A DNA stretch of 64,000 nucleotides, from contig FJUW01000050.1 in the NCBI GenBank assembly GCA_900074885.1, forward strand, positions 124,001 through 188,000, given 5' to 3'. Below, piece by piece: positions 50,808-63,981 of the stretch. The position numbers were made by a program, and so were the translations under genes. The notes under the pieces were generated by a model that worked only from the letters and a program-made list of their open reading frames with translations, did not search any database and was not told where the DNA came from. Source of the stretch: Rhynchosporium graminicola. Its lineage: Eukaryota > Ascomycota > Leotiomycetes > Helotiales > Ploettnerulaceae. Every line of letters starts with the position of its first letter. Position 1 is the stretch's first letter.

Positions 50808-53800
50808 TTAGGCCGACTTCTCGTGTTGCGTCGCTACACGTTGAAGAGAAACGACTATCAAGCTGTTAGCTGGGTGTAGAACAGGGGATTTTCAGAATTC
50901 TTACCGAAATCTTCGAGCGATCGTTGCTTTGGGGTCTTGCTCTTCGTACGCTTTCCGTGCATCAGATTGTCAAAGCCGGAGCTGTCATGAAGAAGATAGT
51001 AGATACCTCCCATGATACAGAACACACCAAACGAAAATACCCAGATACGGACAACGGCAACAATGGAGGTGTGACCGTGAAGGAACCAACCGAAGAGGGT
51101 GAACAGGGTAGCAAGAACATCGACCAACAAGATAGCCCCTGCCAATTGCCATGAAGGAAGTGATGACCAGAATGGACCATTGGCACGAGTGATGAAAATG
51201 AGCCAGTTTTCGGTGAGAGAGATCTCTAGGAAGACGACAGCGTCAAGGTTACCGAAGTTCTGCACAATACCATGATTCTCTCCGCGAGCAATCATGGTTG
51301 TGAGGGTAATCCAGGTACCAATGGCCAGTACGATACCGAGGAGAACCGACATACCCCATAACTTTGGTAAGTTCCACTTAACTGGAACCTTGGAATAAGG
51401 TGCATTATCGTAAGCAATGGCCAGGGTAGCGACGTCAGCAAAGATGGCAATGAAGACAACCAGTTCAATGTTGAGAGACCGATTCAAGATAGCAATCCAG
51501 AGACCGAGGAAGATTTCCAAGTGGATGGACAAGGCGATACGATACACGACGTAAGCGTACATACGGTGAAATATCTGTCGAGAAGTCTTGAGAGCATCAA
51601 TGATAGCACCTAGACCAGGAGCCAGGAAGACGATATCGGCAGCTGAGCGTGCAGCATCGGAAGCACCTTCAACAGCGATGCCAGTATCTGCCTTCTTTAG
51701 AGACGGGGCATCGTTAACACCATCGCCAGTCATGGCAACGAGATAGCCTCGCTGTTGGAGGATCTCAACCACATTATACTTGTGTTGAGGGAAGACTTCA
51801 GCGAAACCATCAGCAGCCTCGACGAAATCATAAACATCAGAGCCTGACATGTCTCCACCGCCACCAAGACCAAGACGCTCCGCATTGTAGATGTTTGTTC
51901 CGAGGCCAAGTTGACGAGAAGTTTCACGAGCGATACCGACGGCATCTCCAGTCAACATCTTAATTGAAAGACCAAGTGTCTTTGCTTCATTAATGGTACG
52001 GGCGGTGTCGTGACGAGGAGGATCAGCGCAAGGCATGATACCCAGAATTTCCCAGGAGCCTAGACCACGCTTGCGTGCCACACCGAGAGAGCGGAAGCCA
52101 CGGGTCGCAAATTCGGCAACTTTGTTCTTGTAGGCTATGTCAATGTCGTCTGGGACTGGATGATCTTCCTCGACTGTCTTCAGAACGAACAGTGGTGCGC
52201 CTTTGATGCAGGTAATTCTCTCGCCTTGAGGGGATTCCACGATGGCCAGGACTTTCTTGGAGACAGGATCAAAGGGGTGGAACTCAATGACCTTGTACTT
52301 GGAAAGGACCGACTTGGCACGAGGATAGAATCGAAGAGCCTTTAAGAAAGCCTTATCAATGGCATCAATACCCTTCTTCTTGCGGGAAGCAGCGAGACAA
52401 GCAGTGAGCATCAGGTCATCTGGTTCAACGCCCGGGACAGTGAAAGGTTCGGCAAGAGAGAGCTTGTTCTTGGTCAAGGTACCGGTCTTATCGGAACACA
52501 GAATTTCAACACCAGCCAAGGACTCAATCGCGGAGAGCTTTTGGACAATGGCCTTCTTCTTCGCAAGGTAGGCAGCCCCAACGGCCATGGTGGTAGTAAC
52601 GACAGCTGGAAGACCAACAGGGACACCGATGATTGTGATTGCGAGAGTGTACTCTAGGATGAGGACAATTGAATTGTTCCGATAGAAGGAGGAGACCCAA
52701 ACGACCAAATTGGTGAGGATAACAAGAACCAGAAGGACCGTTCCGATGCCGTTCAAGACTTCTGTAAAATGACCAGTTTGACCGGAGGCTTGTCCAACAA
52801 GAGCAGCAGCACGGCCAACGAAAGTGTTGTCTCCAGTAGCTGTGATTACCATGAAGGCTTCACCACGCTTGACACCGGAGGAAGCATAGCACTGATCACC
52901 TTTATGCTTATCAACGGCCAAAGATTCGCCAGTAATTGCGGATTGATCGATTTGAAGGAAAGCGTCCTCGGTGACAATACGGCCGTCTGCAGGAATGATG
53001 GTGCCCTATTGACAAGATCATTAGTATCAAATTCTCAAACGTGGTGGCTCCGGCAACTTACTTCTTCGATCTGGAGAATATCGCCGGGAACAACCTCTGG
53101 AGCCTCAATCTCGATCAGTTTACCATCACGGAGAACCACCGCTTTCAACGCAAGGGTCTTCTTAAGTTCATCAACGATAGACCCAGCTTGAAACTCCTGG
53201 ATAAAGCCGACGGATGCGTTGAGGAAAAGCAGGGCGCAGATGACTCCGAAGTCGACCCAGTCTCTGAGACCTGCAGCGAGAATAGCAGCAGCCTACGAAG
53301 ATTGATGTTAGCATACATGCACTTGTTTTATTATATATTATGCACCTTGCAAGGGATGTATGCACAAAATGTAGCTTGAAAGCGATTGACTCTAGGACAC
53401 CCAGTACCGAGGCGACAGAGATACGTGGAGTGAGGGAAAGGAGATTCCTGAAAACATACCTCCATTACGAACTGGATGGGACCGATGAAGTAGCCCAAGA
53501 ACTTAAGGAGCATGTTCTCCTTTTCCTCCTTCATTTGGTTCAAGCCATACTTCTTGCGGCGGGCCTGAACTTCGTTCTCCGTGAGGCCAACTCGAGTATC
53601 GGTTTGTAGTTGGTCTTCAGGAATGACACGACCACCACCAGGAGTAGCATCGTTTTCCTCCTCGTCGTCCTCAGCATGGCCATCTTGTGATTCAAGCTCG
53701 TCGATCAAAGCATCCATGTCCTCGTCTTCCTCCTCGTCGAAGTGTGGCTTCTCGGCTACAGCTGGCTTTCTCGCAGATGTGAGGTCGTCATTGCTATTGG

Positions 53801-53906
53801 TCTTTTCGTCGAAGGTGCCAGACTCGATATTGGTATTCAAGTGATTAGGTTTATCAGATGAAGCATTGCGAGAATGCTTGTTAGTGACAGCGTGCTTATC
53901 AGCCAT
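50808..53906 (-). CDS. pma1: Plasma-membrane H+-ATPase (P3A-type ATPase)
   Basis: Four exons on the minus strand: 53460-53906, 53292-53062, 53005-50905 and 50854-50808; 941 residues. It pumps protons out of the cell and energises nutrient uptake. The N-terminus is acidic ([18 protein letters not shown]), as in Pma1. The phosphorylation motif CSDKTGTLT (Asp near 398), the dephosphorylation motif TGES, and [20 protein letters not shown] are intact. About ten membrane segments are expected, with several visible near 310-350 and 680-880. The last exon is 47 nt and encodes most of the autoinhibitory tail ([14 protein letters not shown]), which keeps a Thr at the regulatory phosphosite region. The start is MADKH; an in-frame upstream ATG at 53945 is less likely. 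Confidence 0.97.
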
Positions 53907-56629
53907 TATTGCACGGGTGGAGAGCTCTGACCGAGAGCTCTTCAAGGGTGTGTAGGTAGTAATCTAGGGAGACAATTGTTGATAGGATGGAAAGAAAAAT
54001 AAGGAATTGATCGCGATGAAGACGCGATATGATTGAGGTCAGAGACCGTAGAAGCAGGTCTCTGTCGAGATGGTAAAAAGAGTTGATGAGGTGAATATCT
54101 GAAAAGAATGGAAAGTGAGTGTGAAGTATTTGAGGGACCCTGCGCTAGTGGAGGGTTTGCATTTGTATGGGAAAGAGCAACCAGCGGAGAGGTCCTCGGT
54201 TATGTGCCCGATTAAGCTCTAGTGTGTTCTCAAACGGCCATGCTGAAGAGCTTTCAACGAACGCCAGACGAAGCTAGGCAAAAGTAATTATAACACCTTT
54301 ATACGGTTTTCAATTAAATTCTTATGTCATAATTGTGGCATGGGAATCAAGCTGGTGCCCTATCATAGAAATATCTAATGATCATTCGTATGGACTGCAA
54401 TATTAATTTTCATTGCATCGAAGACGAATTTGCCTAGCCTCGAGACTAAGGTTATCATCTCTAAACTATTAAGCGCGGAGAAGAAGCCTCTAGATCTTTA
54501 TATTTAGCAATTGATTTCTGATCGTGTCCACCAAGGATCAGTATTAGTTTTCAACAGCCTGACCGGCGATTTGCCGGGCTCTGCAATAGGCAAAAAGTAA
54601 ACAGCTTAAAGCGGGGCACTCTCATCTCTTTAATCTACGCAATACAATCTCTAAATAGTCGATTAAATATTTCCATTATCTTAAATAAATCCCTTTAAAG
54701 ATTCCACTATTCACTTCATTAATACCTTTCAGCAAAGTCTTTCATTATTATCGTGAGTTCGGATAATTGTATCCTTAATAACAAGCTCTTGAGCTCTTGC
54801 AACACTCTGTCATTCGAAATACTACTCTGCTCGAGTTTCTGTGATCCTTAAATAAATCTCTCTCGCTGAAGAAGCCCAAGCTTCCCCCGAGAATATCCCA
54901 GGGAAAACCTTTGGGAAATTTCGCACTAACATTGAAATTTTATTTTATCGGTCTTCAGAAGTCATTAGCGCACCATGTGACTTCCACTTATAAATCCAGG
55001 AAGTGCCCCATTATTTTTTGATAACTCGAATACCGAGTTGTGGACTTAGTGTTATACCTAGCTAGATCTTGTTTGCCGAAGACTAATCTGCCTAGTCTCG
55101 AACCCAGCTTCTTAGACTGGACCAGGCTCAAGAAGAGCCATTCCAGATAGGTGCTATTAACCAAAGCCGGGCTAGATCAATTCAGATTTGGAGAAATGAA
55201 CGCTTCGAAAATCATCTTCTAGGTTGTCAACTCAGGAAAATTCATTAAATAGTTGCGTAGCTTTGTAGTGTTACCTTCAGTAATGACATGCATGTGGTGT
55301 ATTGGCGACTTTAAATTCAAGTGATAACATGAAAATTTACATGCCAGTTCTCTCTCAGCCGTTGATGGAATTGCCCAGCTTCGAGCAGGCGATGCACCTA
55401 GTAACCCCTGCGTTTTCATTGCAAGAAACAGCATTATCAACGTATCGTCCGCTATCCTGTCCTTACCCACGTTTCTATATGACTTCTTTTCTATTCTGTC
55501 TTCTTTATGCTTCTCGAATTTCCTAGTTGTATATGCTTCTCGAATTTCCTATTCGTCTTCATCAGCTTGAATCGATTATCAATCGTAGACAGGAATATCA
55601 GCTTTTTCTTGTTCCTTCTCGAATTTGCATTATACCGCTGGGAAGACAGACACTTGGCAGGTTGGCTGGTCAATTCAATACAGGATTGCAACCAGAATCG
55701 GGCTATGGGATCAGCATCACCGCAGCACATCTCTCATCTGCTAATATACTCCATCCAAGCTAAACTGGTTTTATCACAGAGCCATCTCAAGCGTTGATCT
55801 GCTCAAGTTCGACGTTTTCATTCTGCACTGGTTCCGAAGCTCGTCAATTCAGAATCGAAAAAATGTAAATATAATGTAGATTATCCTATACTTAGCTTCT
55901 GGTGCTGTCCAGCTGCAATTCTTAATGTGAGCTTATATATTGTTCTTTATCCGAGTCAATCGGCTACATATTCGTCGCAGGAAGTGTCTGCTGCCAAGGC
56001 TCCGCCTTTATTGACTTTGTATCGCTTAACGTTCCACTCGAAGCTCAAGCTGAGCTAACAGGGCTGGTCGAGGCCTCGGCAGAGTCCTGAATTATTTCGT
56101 GCGCCCGGGCGGCTTTCGCTTTTGAAGCTGTCTCAATTTCAGCGAAATTTAACAAGTGAGTAGAGCTTTTGTGCTGGACAATGGCCCATTTCGTAAGCCC
56201 ACCCAGACGACGTACGTTCCGCTGCGCTGTGTATACAGGCGAGGCCTGTATAGACAATATGCTAACATGGCGCAGGAAGTCTCAGCGCTTATACCTTAAT
56301 ATGGCGGTCAACCTCTCTAGTTATCAGCCTCAATCGAAAGTATTCCGATTCCCTTTTATCCAGTCCTTTGTGCGCGCCTCATCTCGTAGTGGAGACATTA
56401 TTGTTACACTGAAATCCAAGGTTATATCTCCCTTCTAGATCTGGCTTTTGAAAATCATTACTGTCGGCGCAGCGTTCCTCTTCCTAGCCGCTATTCGCGC
56501 AATCCTATCGATGTATGGTCGCCACGCTGGATTCTCATGAAATAAAATGACTCTCAACACTATCCCGTCCATCTCGACGAAAGCTCTCTCACATGAACTT
56601 ATGCTTGCAGTGAGCGAAAGTATGAGACC
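53907..56629. other. Upstream region of pma1 and AT-rich, repeat-bearing sequence
   Basis: The first few hundred bases should carry the strong pma1 promoter. From about 54290 to 55220 the sequence is AT-rich with no ORF of note. It contains two diverged copies of a roughly 32-bp motif at 54419-54450 and 55077-55108, compatible with a decayed repeat. Confidence 0.5.
55506..55551. repeat. Short tandem duplication of a 20-bp unit
   Basis: The 20-bp TATGCTTCTCGAATTTCCTA occurs at 55506-55525 and again at 55532-55551, a 26-bp period. Confidence 0.9.
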
Positions 56630-57030
56630 ATGGAGGTGGATCATTTTGTCCAACGGCAAGAAACATCTTCTCGACTTCGAGAAGTTCGACACGGCTTGTC
56701 ACATTCAACAAGGGAGTCTGAAGCTGTTCGCGAGCTTCTGAAGATCAGGCGTAATGACGATTTACTACCGAGTTGCTTGACCGTGGATCTCGCTGCACGT
56801 CTTGTTGATGCTGCTAGGATTTACGTTCCTTAGTCTCACAATATGCAAAAGTGACAGCGAAGATCTCGTTGGCTGGAAGCGATAGTATAGCAGAACTTGC
56901 AGCGAGACCAAGGGTAGTTGGTCTGTTGGTCAGAATTATGAAGGGTAAAGAGATAGAGTGGAGAGCCAAGAATGAGAATGTTCTGTTCGCTACTTAGAGG
57001 GCAAAGGTGGCATGGGTTCGTCCTAAGCTC
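56630..57030 (+). pseudogene. Frame-broken relic of an unidentified protein gene
   Basis: From 56630 a frame encodes HFVQRQETSSRLREVRHGLS and later DDLLPSCLTVDLAARLVDAA, ending at a stop near 56833. Reading then continues in other frames with protein-like pieces, notably IAELAARPRVVGLLVRIMKG and IEWRAKNENVLFAT, followed by a stop. Protein-like text switching frames suggests a decayed gene. I do not know the family. An unrecognised intron could explain part of this. Confidence 0.35.
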
Positions 57031-60000
57031 GTCTTTGTCTGCTTACGCATACGCACCCTATACTGACTTAAGACAGACTTCAGAAGGAGGCCGCTCAGAG
57101 TGATGCTGCTCTCACGAGCTACAATTAGCTTGCGATGGTAGTATTTTACAATGAGTGATGAGTGATGAGTGTTTATCGAGTTGCTGAATCAGCAGAGAGT
57201 CGGAGCAGAGGAGAGAGACAGAAAACATGATAGGAGTTGGAGATAGAGGAACTCCAGCCCCAAAAGGGTAGAGCCTGTATGTACCGAGGAGTGCTTGCTG
57301 TATAGTCCATGTAATTCTTGTAAGCCGCAAGCTCTGAACACGTGACGCTTGATGAATTCGGCACGATTTTTTCGATTCATTGAAACTCAAGATATTACCG
57401 GACTAAGCCAGCAAGTACCGAGACACGTTCCCAGTTCGAGCCTGTTCCAACCCAGCCTTCTTTCTACACGATATTGTATCTCTCCATCTCGGGGCCTCGT
57501 GCGTATGTCAGAGTCCGATAAGGCGTGGCAATCCCGCTGCCGCGCGTTCCTGTGCAGCTATGCGTTCATTTCCATGTGGATAAAAATCTGGGTTTTTGCA
57601 TGCAGCTGTCCTCGACCCACCAGTGGCTTCGGATCTAGGCTCAATTTTCAGTGTGAGCATGATGAGAGGTAGAAAGAGAACTTGTAGAATAGACGATTAT
57701 TTGTTTGATATTGGCTGTATATACGGTCCATAAGTTAAGATTGCGTGTATAGTAATACTTACCTTCAAACACGACGAAGCAACAGTGATCTCGACGATAC
57801 CATCTCTCACAACGCAAATCCCTCCCCAAGGAAGTAAATCGGATCTAGATTGCAAAAAACACCTAAATCCACTCTTACATGCGCATCAAGATAAAATACC
57901 ATTCCTCGGCCGGCACTCACGCGGGCACCTGCTTCTGCTTCTCCTCCCATCCATCCATGCCACCGACGGGAGCGGGAAGATAAGGCAAGTCTATCCATCC
58001 ACCCATCAAGGTCATAAGCTAAAGCCTACAGTAGCTAAAATCCCAAGTGCAGCTCCCACACAGAAGAAGGAACTTTAGGTAGGACAAAGTCTTCCGAAAG
58101 CATTTTCATGCTCGTAGGATCTCACTATGACTAAGAGTACAGCAAAGAAGGGGTGGCAGTGGAAACAGAGCACCATAAAGGGAGATTGAGGCTTAGCGTC
58201 GTGTGTACTGGCTAGGTTGACTCAACCTAGCCTAGTGTGGTTGTTGTATGCAAGGAGCCGTGGATGTTTGAAGAGCTGGATTAGTCGGCGTACCTTGAGA
58301 TTGCATAGCGTGGTGGTGTGGAGGTTCAGGGAGTGGTCGGTCGTACTCTATCTCATGGCTGGTGGAGGATAGGGAGGGAGCACAGAGTTGCGCTGATCTG
58401 AGTGCAGTGAGCTGATTCTAGGTCTTTGCCTTTGTGGCTGTGAGGTCACACTAAGTTGTGTATTGAGATCTGAGGCTTGAAGCTGAGTTTTGAGGGGGTC
58501 TGAATGAAAAAGCAATCAAAAATGAATGGAGTCGGAACAAGTTTGAACTATTTTAGAGATATAATTCGTGTGAGAATTGCCGGCCAAATGAGCTTGCTTG
58601 TGTCAAGTTTATGAATGTAAAAGCCTACCTAGTGATGATCGCAGATGGAATCCTGAGTATCATCAAGTTTCGGAATTGGTGAAGCGAAAGTCAACAAATC
58701 CGTCCGTGGAAGACTTCCTCCCCTTGATTTTTGGAAATTCTTCGGCGATCACTAGCAGAACACCACAGCACACTCAGAAACTCAACACCACGTTCAGATA
58801 ATTCAGCCTCATTCTGACCCGGCGCTGTTCATCACCCCTGAAAATCCTCCGAAAGAAAATAAGATAAAAAAATCGAAAGAAACTCAAGCCACCAAACCTC
58901 AAACCCGGTTCCGTCCTTCTTTTGCCCTTCCGCAACATCCACCGTCGACAGATGATCTCGAGCAAAAATCTCAAGCTGAAGCTGAAGCCTTCCATATACC
59001 AGCGATGGTACTGGAATATACAGCGATCTGAGATATATGCCGAAGATTCTCCTCCACTTTTCACTTGCGCAGCAGCCCGACGGACGGCTACGCGCAGATT
59101 TTGTGTTACGAAGGCTTGAAACTTCGCCCTTTTTGCTATGATGTCTCATTGTTTCTTTTCATGACTTTGTGGAACGCAGTTGTGAGATGAGTGACGTGGA
59201 TATATGGCGCTTGTGCCTCTGTAGCACCTTGTCTTGAAGTGATGTGACGTGATGATCATGTTCATATGGAGAAGAGCTAAGTCAGTTGTTTCAGCGTACT
59301 ACTGTACATCAGTGCCTGGAGTGCGGAGCTGAGTGTAATGGAGGAGCTCAAGAGTGAGTGTGAGTGATATCGAATGTGCTCATACTCATTTTCGTGTACG
59401 AGCTTGGGTTGCAATGTTGTGGTATCTGAATAAGCCTCATCTGTGTCTTACTTCAAAACTGAAAAATACCGTCCCGTGAACTGTGACAGTGTACAGCATA
59501 CTGAATAGCACATTGCAAGTCATGTTTTCTTTTCATTGTCTTTCTCGCTGAACATACGGGCCGTCGAGGATCAAATGAGATATATAGGCTGTGCTATCCT
59601 GTGAGATATCGGAGATGTTGCAAATTGAGGTTTGGAGGTACATCGGAGAAGGATAATGCGAAAGAGAAAATGTGAGTGTGAGATATACAGTGCATTACAG
59701 TACAGCTCATCATATGAGTGTTGATGGCGGCTTGAGCATGTCGTGATATCGAGCGAATAATATATGGTGCAGATCTCAATACTGCGGAGCTTTTTCATAT
59801 CGAAATGCTGAGCTGAGCTTGAAGTGTGTGATTGAGCCTGCAATAATCATCTAATATGGCGATACGATCAGGCATACTGATCGTGACCAAAATGTTCTTT
59901 CCACGAGGACTGGCTGCCCTAAACCATGGAGCAGCCATCGCCACCATCTGAAAATTCTGATAGGATTTATAGATTACCAGCCCTATTGCCGTAACACCAA

Positions 60001-61222
60001 CTGACTGATTAGAAATAGAAATTTGACGACTGGACTACTGCTCCGAGGAGTGTACATGACTACTGCAAGCTCTTGACAGATGTCACGACAAAGTGATGAA
60101 GGTATGTATCGGGTCGAGGTAAGGCCGAAGTGCTGTTGTACATGAATTTGCCGTTTAAGGAAGCTCTTGCGTATAGCTAGCTGCACGCATATGCCGTGTA
60201 CCTGAGGTACCTTCCCTTTTCTACAAGTACCGACCTCGTCCAAGATGCTACAGGCAAATCATGATCGGCATTGGAATAGCCTTGCGAGTTGATGAATATG
60301 GCAGATGTAGGATCGGATATCAATCAATCAAGTGAAGCGGCGTGATGTACCGCTGCTGTATTAGTTCTGCATGGAATGAAGTGTCGCCTCATCCAGTGAG
60401 GCTGGGGGAATTCGTCTGGGGCGAAGCGTACTCATCAACTAAGCAAAGTCATCAGATACTCATACAACTTTGTAGTAGTAGTATAGTAATGTCCTGCCAT
60501 AGTTTCGTGACTTTCCCTCTGATTAATAGGATGTCTCGCCAAGTCATACTTTGGAGTCACACAATTATTTTGATGACTTTATCGCTTCGCTGGGGACGAG
60601 TGAGTACTTGGCAGTGTTGAAGTAAGGGATATCCAGAACCCCTGTCAGCACATAATCAGCAGAGAAACAATGCGGATGGCAGATCACAATCTACTTGCCT
60701 GTCTTTGCTCATCTCTTGCTCATTTCGGGCAGTCAATCCCGCTGTAGTGCGTAAATGCTTACGGAGGTTGAACATGACTTCAACTCTGCCGGCCCCGAAC
60801 TTGAAAACTGTAAATGAAACAAACCGCCAACCTTGATGCTGGATCTCGGAATAGTATCTATCGCCCTGATATTGAGCTGCTCGGCTTCCCAGAGTCCAAA
60901 TCCTGAGCACCAACATCGACAAATGTTGGCATAGAGTTCTGCCTCGCTGTAAGTACATGGTCACCACATGCAGCGTCTCATAATGCGACACTCCATATCA
61001 TAAGATGATCACAGATATGGACATGCGCGATCAATCCTCCTTGACTTGCAACGCAGCAAATGATTGATCGCATCGGAATCCTGCCGAAAGCGCTCCGGCA
61101 TTCATTGACAGGCAGGCGTTCTCATCCTTGCCATGCATACCAAGCAAGGGGGAAAAGCCGAAGGATCGATCGAGTGATTGAGCAAAGAGTACGTACGGGG
61201 TGTACGAAATACGACACTCACC

Positions 61223-61238
61223 CATTCATTCATTCATT
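61223..61238. repeat. (CATT)4 microsatellite
   Basis: Four CATT units. Confidence 0.85.
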
Positions 61239-61469
61239 CCCAGCGTGACTCGCAAAAGCCCGTGTTTCTCCCACCGCTGATTCAAGATACTTGCTTAGAG
61301 TAGTTACTGGCCGTCCCGGCCCCTGCACAGATATCCCGGGAGATTTCATGACGGGAAGTCTATCTGTGATCCGTATGGTTCGTTGGGTTTGAGGATGGTC
61401 TGGTCCTTGCGCGCCCGGCGTCTGCAAGGACAGGGAAAGAAGCTCATTTACCCGACATACTAAGTACGG

Positions 61470-61495
61470 ACACACACACACACACACACACACAC
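61470..61495. repeat. (AC)13 microsatellite
   Basis: An uninterrupted AC run followed by CTACCTACC units. Confidence 0.95.
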
Positions 61496-61545
61496 CTACC
61501 TACCTCTGCACTGCACTGCAGAACGCTGAACGATGGATGCATGTC

Positions 61546-61566
61546 GGTCTGTCTGTCTGTCTGTCT
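61546..61566. repeat. (GTCT)5 microsatellite
   Basis: About five GTCT units followed by imperfect copies. Confidence 0.85.
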
Positions 61567-63681
61567 ATCTGTCTCTGTGCGTGCGGCGAGCTGGGTAGGG
61601 GAGGTGAGGTGCGGTGGTGAAGTTGGTAACGAGTGATGAACGTCCCAGTTTCCCAGTTTCCCAGTGTCCCGGATTCCCAGACTCTCAAGGACGTACTCTA
61701 ACACTGCTTTTTCTCACTGCGTCGCTCTCGGACCCATGGCAAGTCTATTGCTGACTGGACCCGAGCGAGCTCTATTCCCACGGGAATAGATATCTCACAT
61801 CTAAACCTGCTGATGCAAGTGACCTTTGTCGACTAGGAATTTAGATAAACGAGAAAAGAGGGTGTGGATGAGAAGTTATGAAAAGTCAGAGACGAGGGTT
61901 CGGAAATACAATAACGGTTCGTAAGGGTCTGATAGGCTGGCCCGCAATGCCCACACCACCTTGACTTCGGGAAGATCTCTGATGGAAACCTCCAATTGCA
62001 GCGCTCCATGAGAGAATGAATGAGAGTGCTCAGGCGAGGTTTGCTTGGTTACGGCTTGATGATGAAATGAGACTGATCTTTCATTGACCGTGAAGATGGC
62101 TGCCACATCGTGGATGAAAGAGAAGAAGATGATTGGTTCCCTTATTCCCGGTGCTCGCTTCCTTTTTCTTCCCTTGTGGAAAAACGTGGACGGGTTGAGA
62201 GTTTGAGGACTTCAGGAATTGAACTTGCGCCTTCATCGAGAGCCCATTCAATGATGTAGGACGAAGACAAGTCGCATCTCCGTATGTGTAAAGAGATTTG
62301 ATACACCATCTCACTGTCCTCACTTTAATAGAGTATCTAGCACCAAAGTATAATCAATCAAATATATTTCGCGCGGCTATTGCGAAAATCCCCCGTGCCA
62401 TCCCGCCGCCCTCTTCGCTTCGCTTCGCCCTCGTCTCATCTTACTCGCTTTCTCCATGTGTCTGAACCTGACAGGGCTCACATCAAGGGTCGATTCTGAC
62501 CAAAAAATCCAGGTTTGGACACACGGAGAAACCAAGCACACTCGGTATCCAAGAGGCTTCCCGCGTTCTCTTCGGTTTTGCGCTTTTGGGATCGACCCCC
62601 AGTGCAAGCAAGGATCGCATTCAGGACAGCTCAGCGGGCGGCTTTACTTACCATCCCAGGACTGGTCCCAGCGTTCAAGTGAACCCTTGAGGATTCCCAA
62701 GATGGAGACGGACCCGAGAGTCCTGGAGAGGAAGGCAGGCAGGAAAAGAAGGAAGGAGGAAGGGGTCACACATGTATCGAGATGCGTGAATTTCAAGTAG
62801 GTAACGGAAGGATTTTGAGATTGATGGTTTGGTATGGGGTCTTGCAAGGTACTTTTCTTGGTAAGGCTCTTGAGATACATTGAATTCGTGAGATAAATGT
62901 ATTACTGGAAACGGAAACGATCTAGACACACTAGCTAGCAATTCCAGCCAGACACCAAAGCTTGAAAGAGACGGAACAAGTCTGCCGTCACAAGAAACCA
63001 CTCGCTCCCTGACAGCCAATTGTCTGAACTTCATCCGCAAAGCCAAGACACAGCCCGAGACGAAAACAGGGTATCGCCGGCCGGCACATACTACAAAGTA
63101 AGTATTTACCAGCATTGCGGGCACGGGAGGGAGTTTCGATCTTTAGCGATGCAATGCGAGGCGATGCGATCAGATCTGGGCTCCTCTGAAGTCCTCGCCT
63201 GTCAAAAGAATCCCAAACTCCAAAATTCGGTTCAGGCGGTTCGGGTCAGTGGTTCGTACCGAACAAAGAAATAGTCGGAAGTTCGAGACAAAAGGAAATA
63301 ATCTCGCAAGGATCCCTAACCCGCCCCCTCCCTACAACCTAACCTGACCCGAGTAAATTAGCTAGCTACCTTAGCAGCGATTAGGCGCGGGAGCCATTTC
63401 GAGAACGAGACATTGTCGCAGTGGTGTTCCAGATCCACGCTTCGGGCTGAAGTATTTGATCGGTCCTGAGTAGGCGTGGGAATGTCGACTTGGGGGCCTA
63501 CTTTCATTCCACGGTGTCGGTGTCGATTTTGGATCGCACATCTGTAAGTAGACTTGTAAAGACCGTTCTGCACAGTGCACCTTCCTGACTGCCCACTCTT
63601 TCCCTCGAAGCTTGACTGCTCTGTGTTGATGTGATGGATTGCGAAATCTTTTCATGCAGTGGCAGAAAGCAAAACAGAGAG

Positions 63682-63714
<33 letters not shown>
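63682..63714. repeat. Compound (GT)n(GA)n microsatellite
   Basis: A GT run of about 12 units passing directly into GA units. Confidence 0.9.
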
Positions 63715-63715
<1 letters not shown>

Positions 63716-63957
63716 TGGATCAGACCATGTGTTACGGGCAGTTGTGCCCGAGGTGTGAGTCCGCGGGGGACGACGATGTAGTGGCTTGTCACACGAGAGT
63801 ACGAGAAAGCATACTGTAAGGTGTAGGTAGGTAGGTTGAATACGTGCGATGATTAAGGTACTTTGAACAGGCTGTGACGAAACTCTTTGTCTCTTTACGG
63901 CATTCAACTATGCTGTTACTTACAAGTTATGCTGGTTGTGTAGGTGATGTTGGGGAT

Positions 63958-63981
63958 CTACGGAGTATCCATACTCCGTAG
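63958..63981. repeat. Near-perfect palindrome, 11-bp arms
   Basis: CTACGGAGTAT and its exact reverse complement are separated by CC. It could form a short hairpin or bind a dimeric factor. Confidence 0.85.

Noticed and set aside
62456..62800. A 114-codon plus-strand ORF near the right end
   Set aside because: Low-complexity Arg/Lys/Pro composition, overlapping ORFs on the other strand and no family resemblance.
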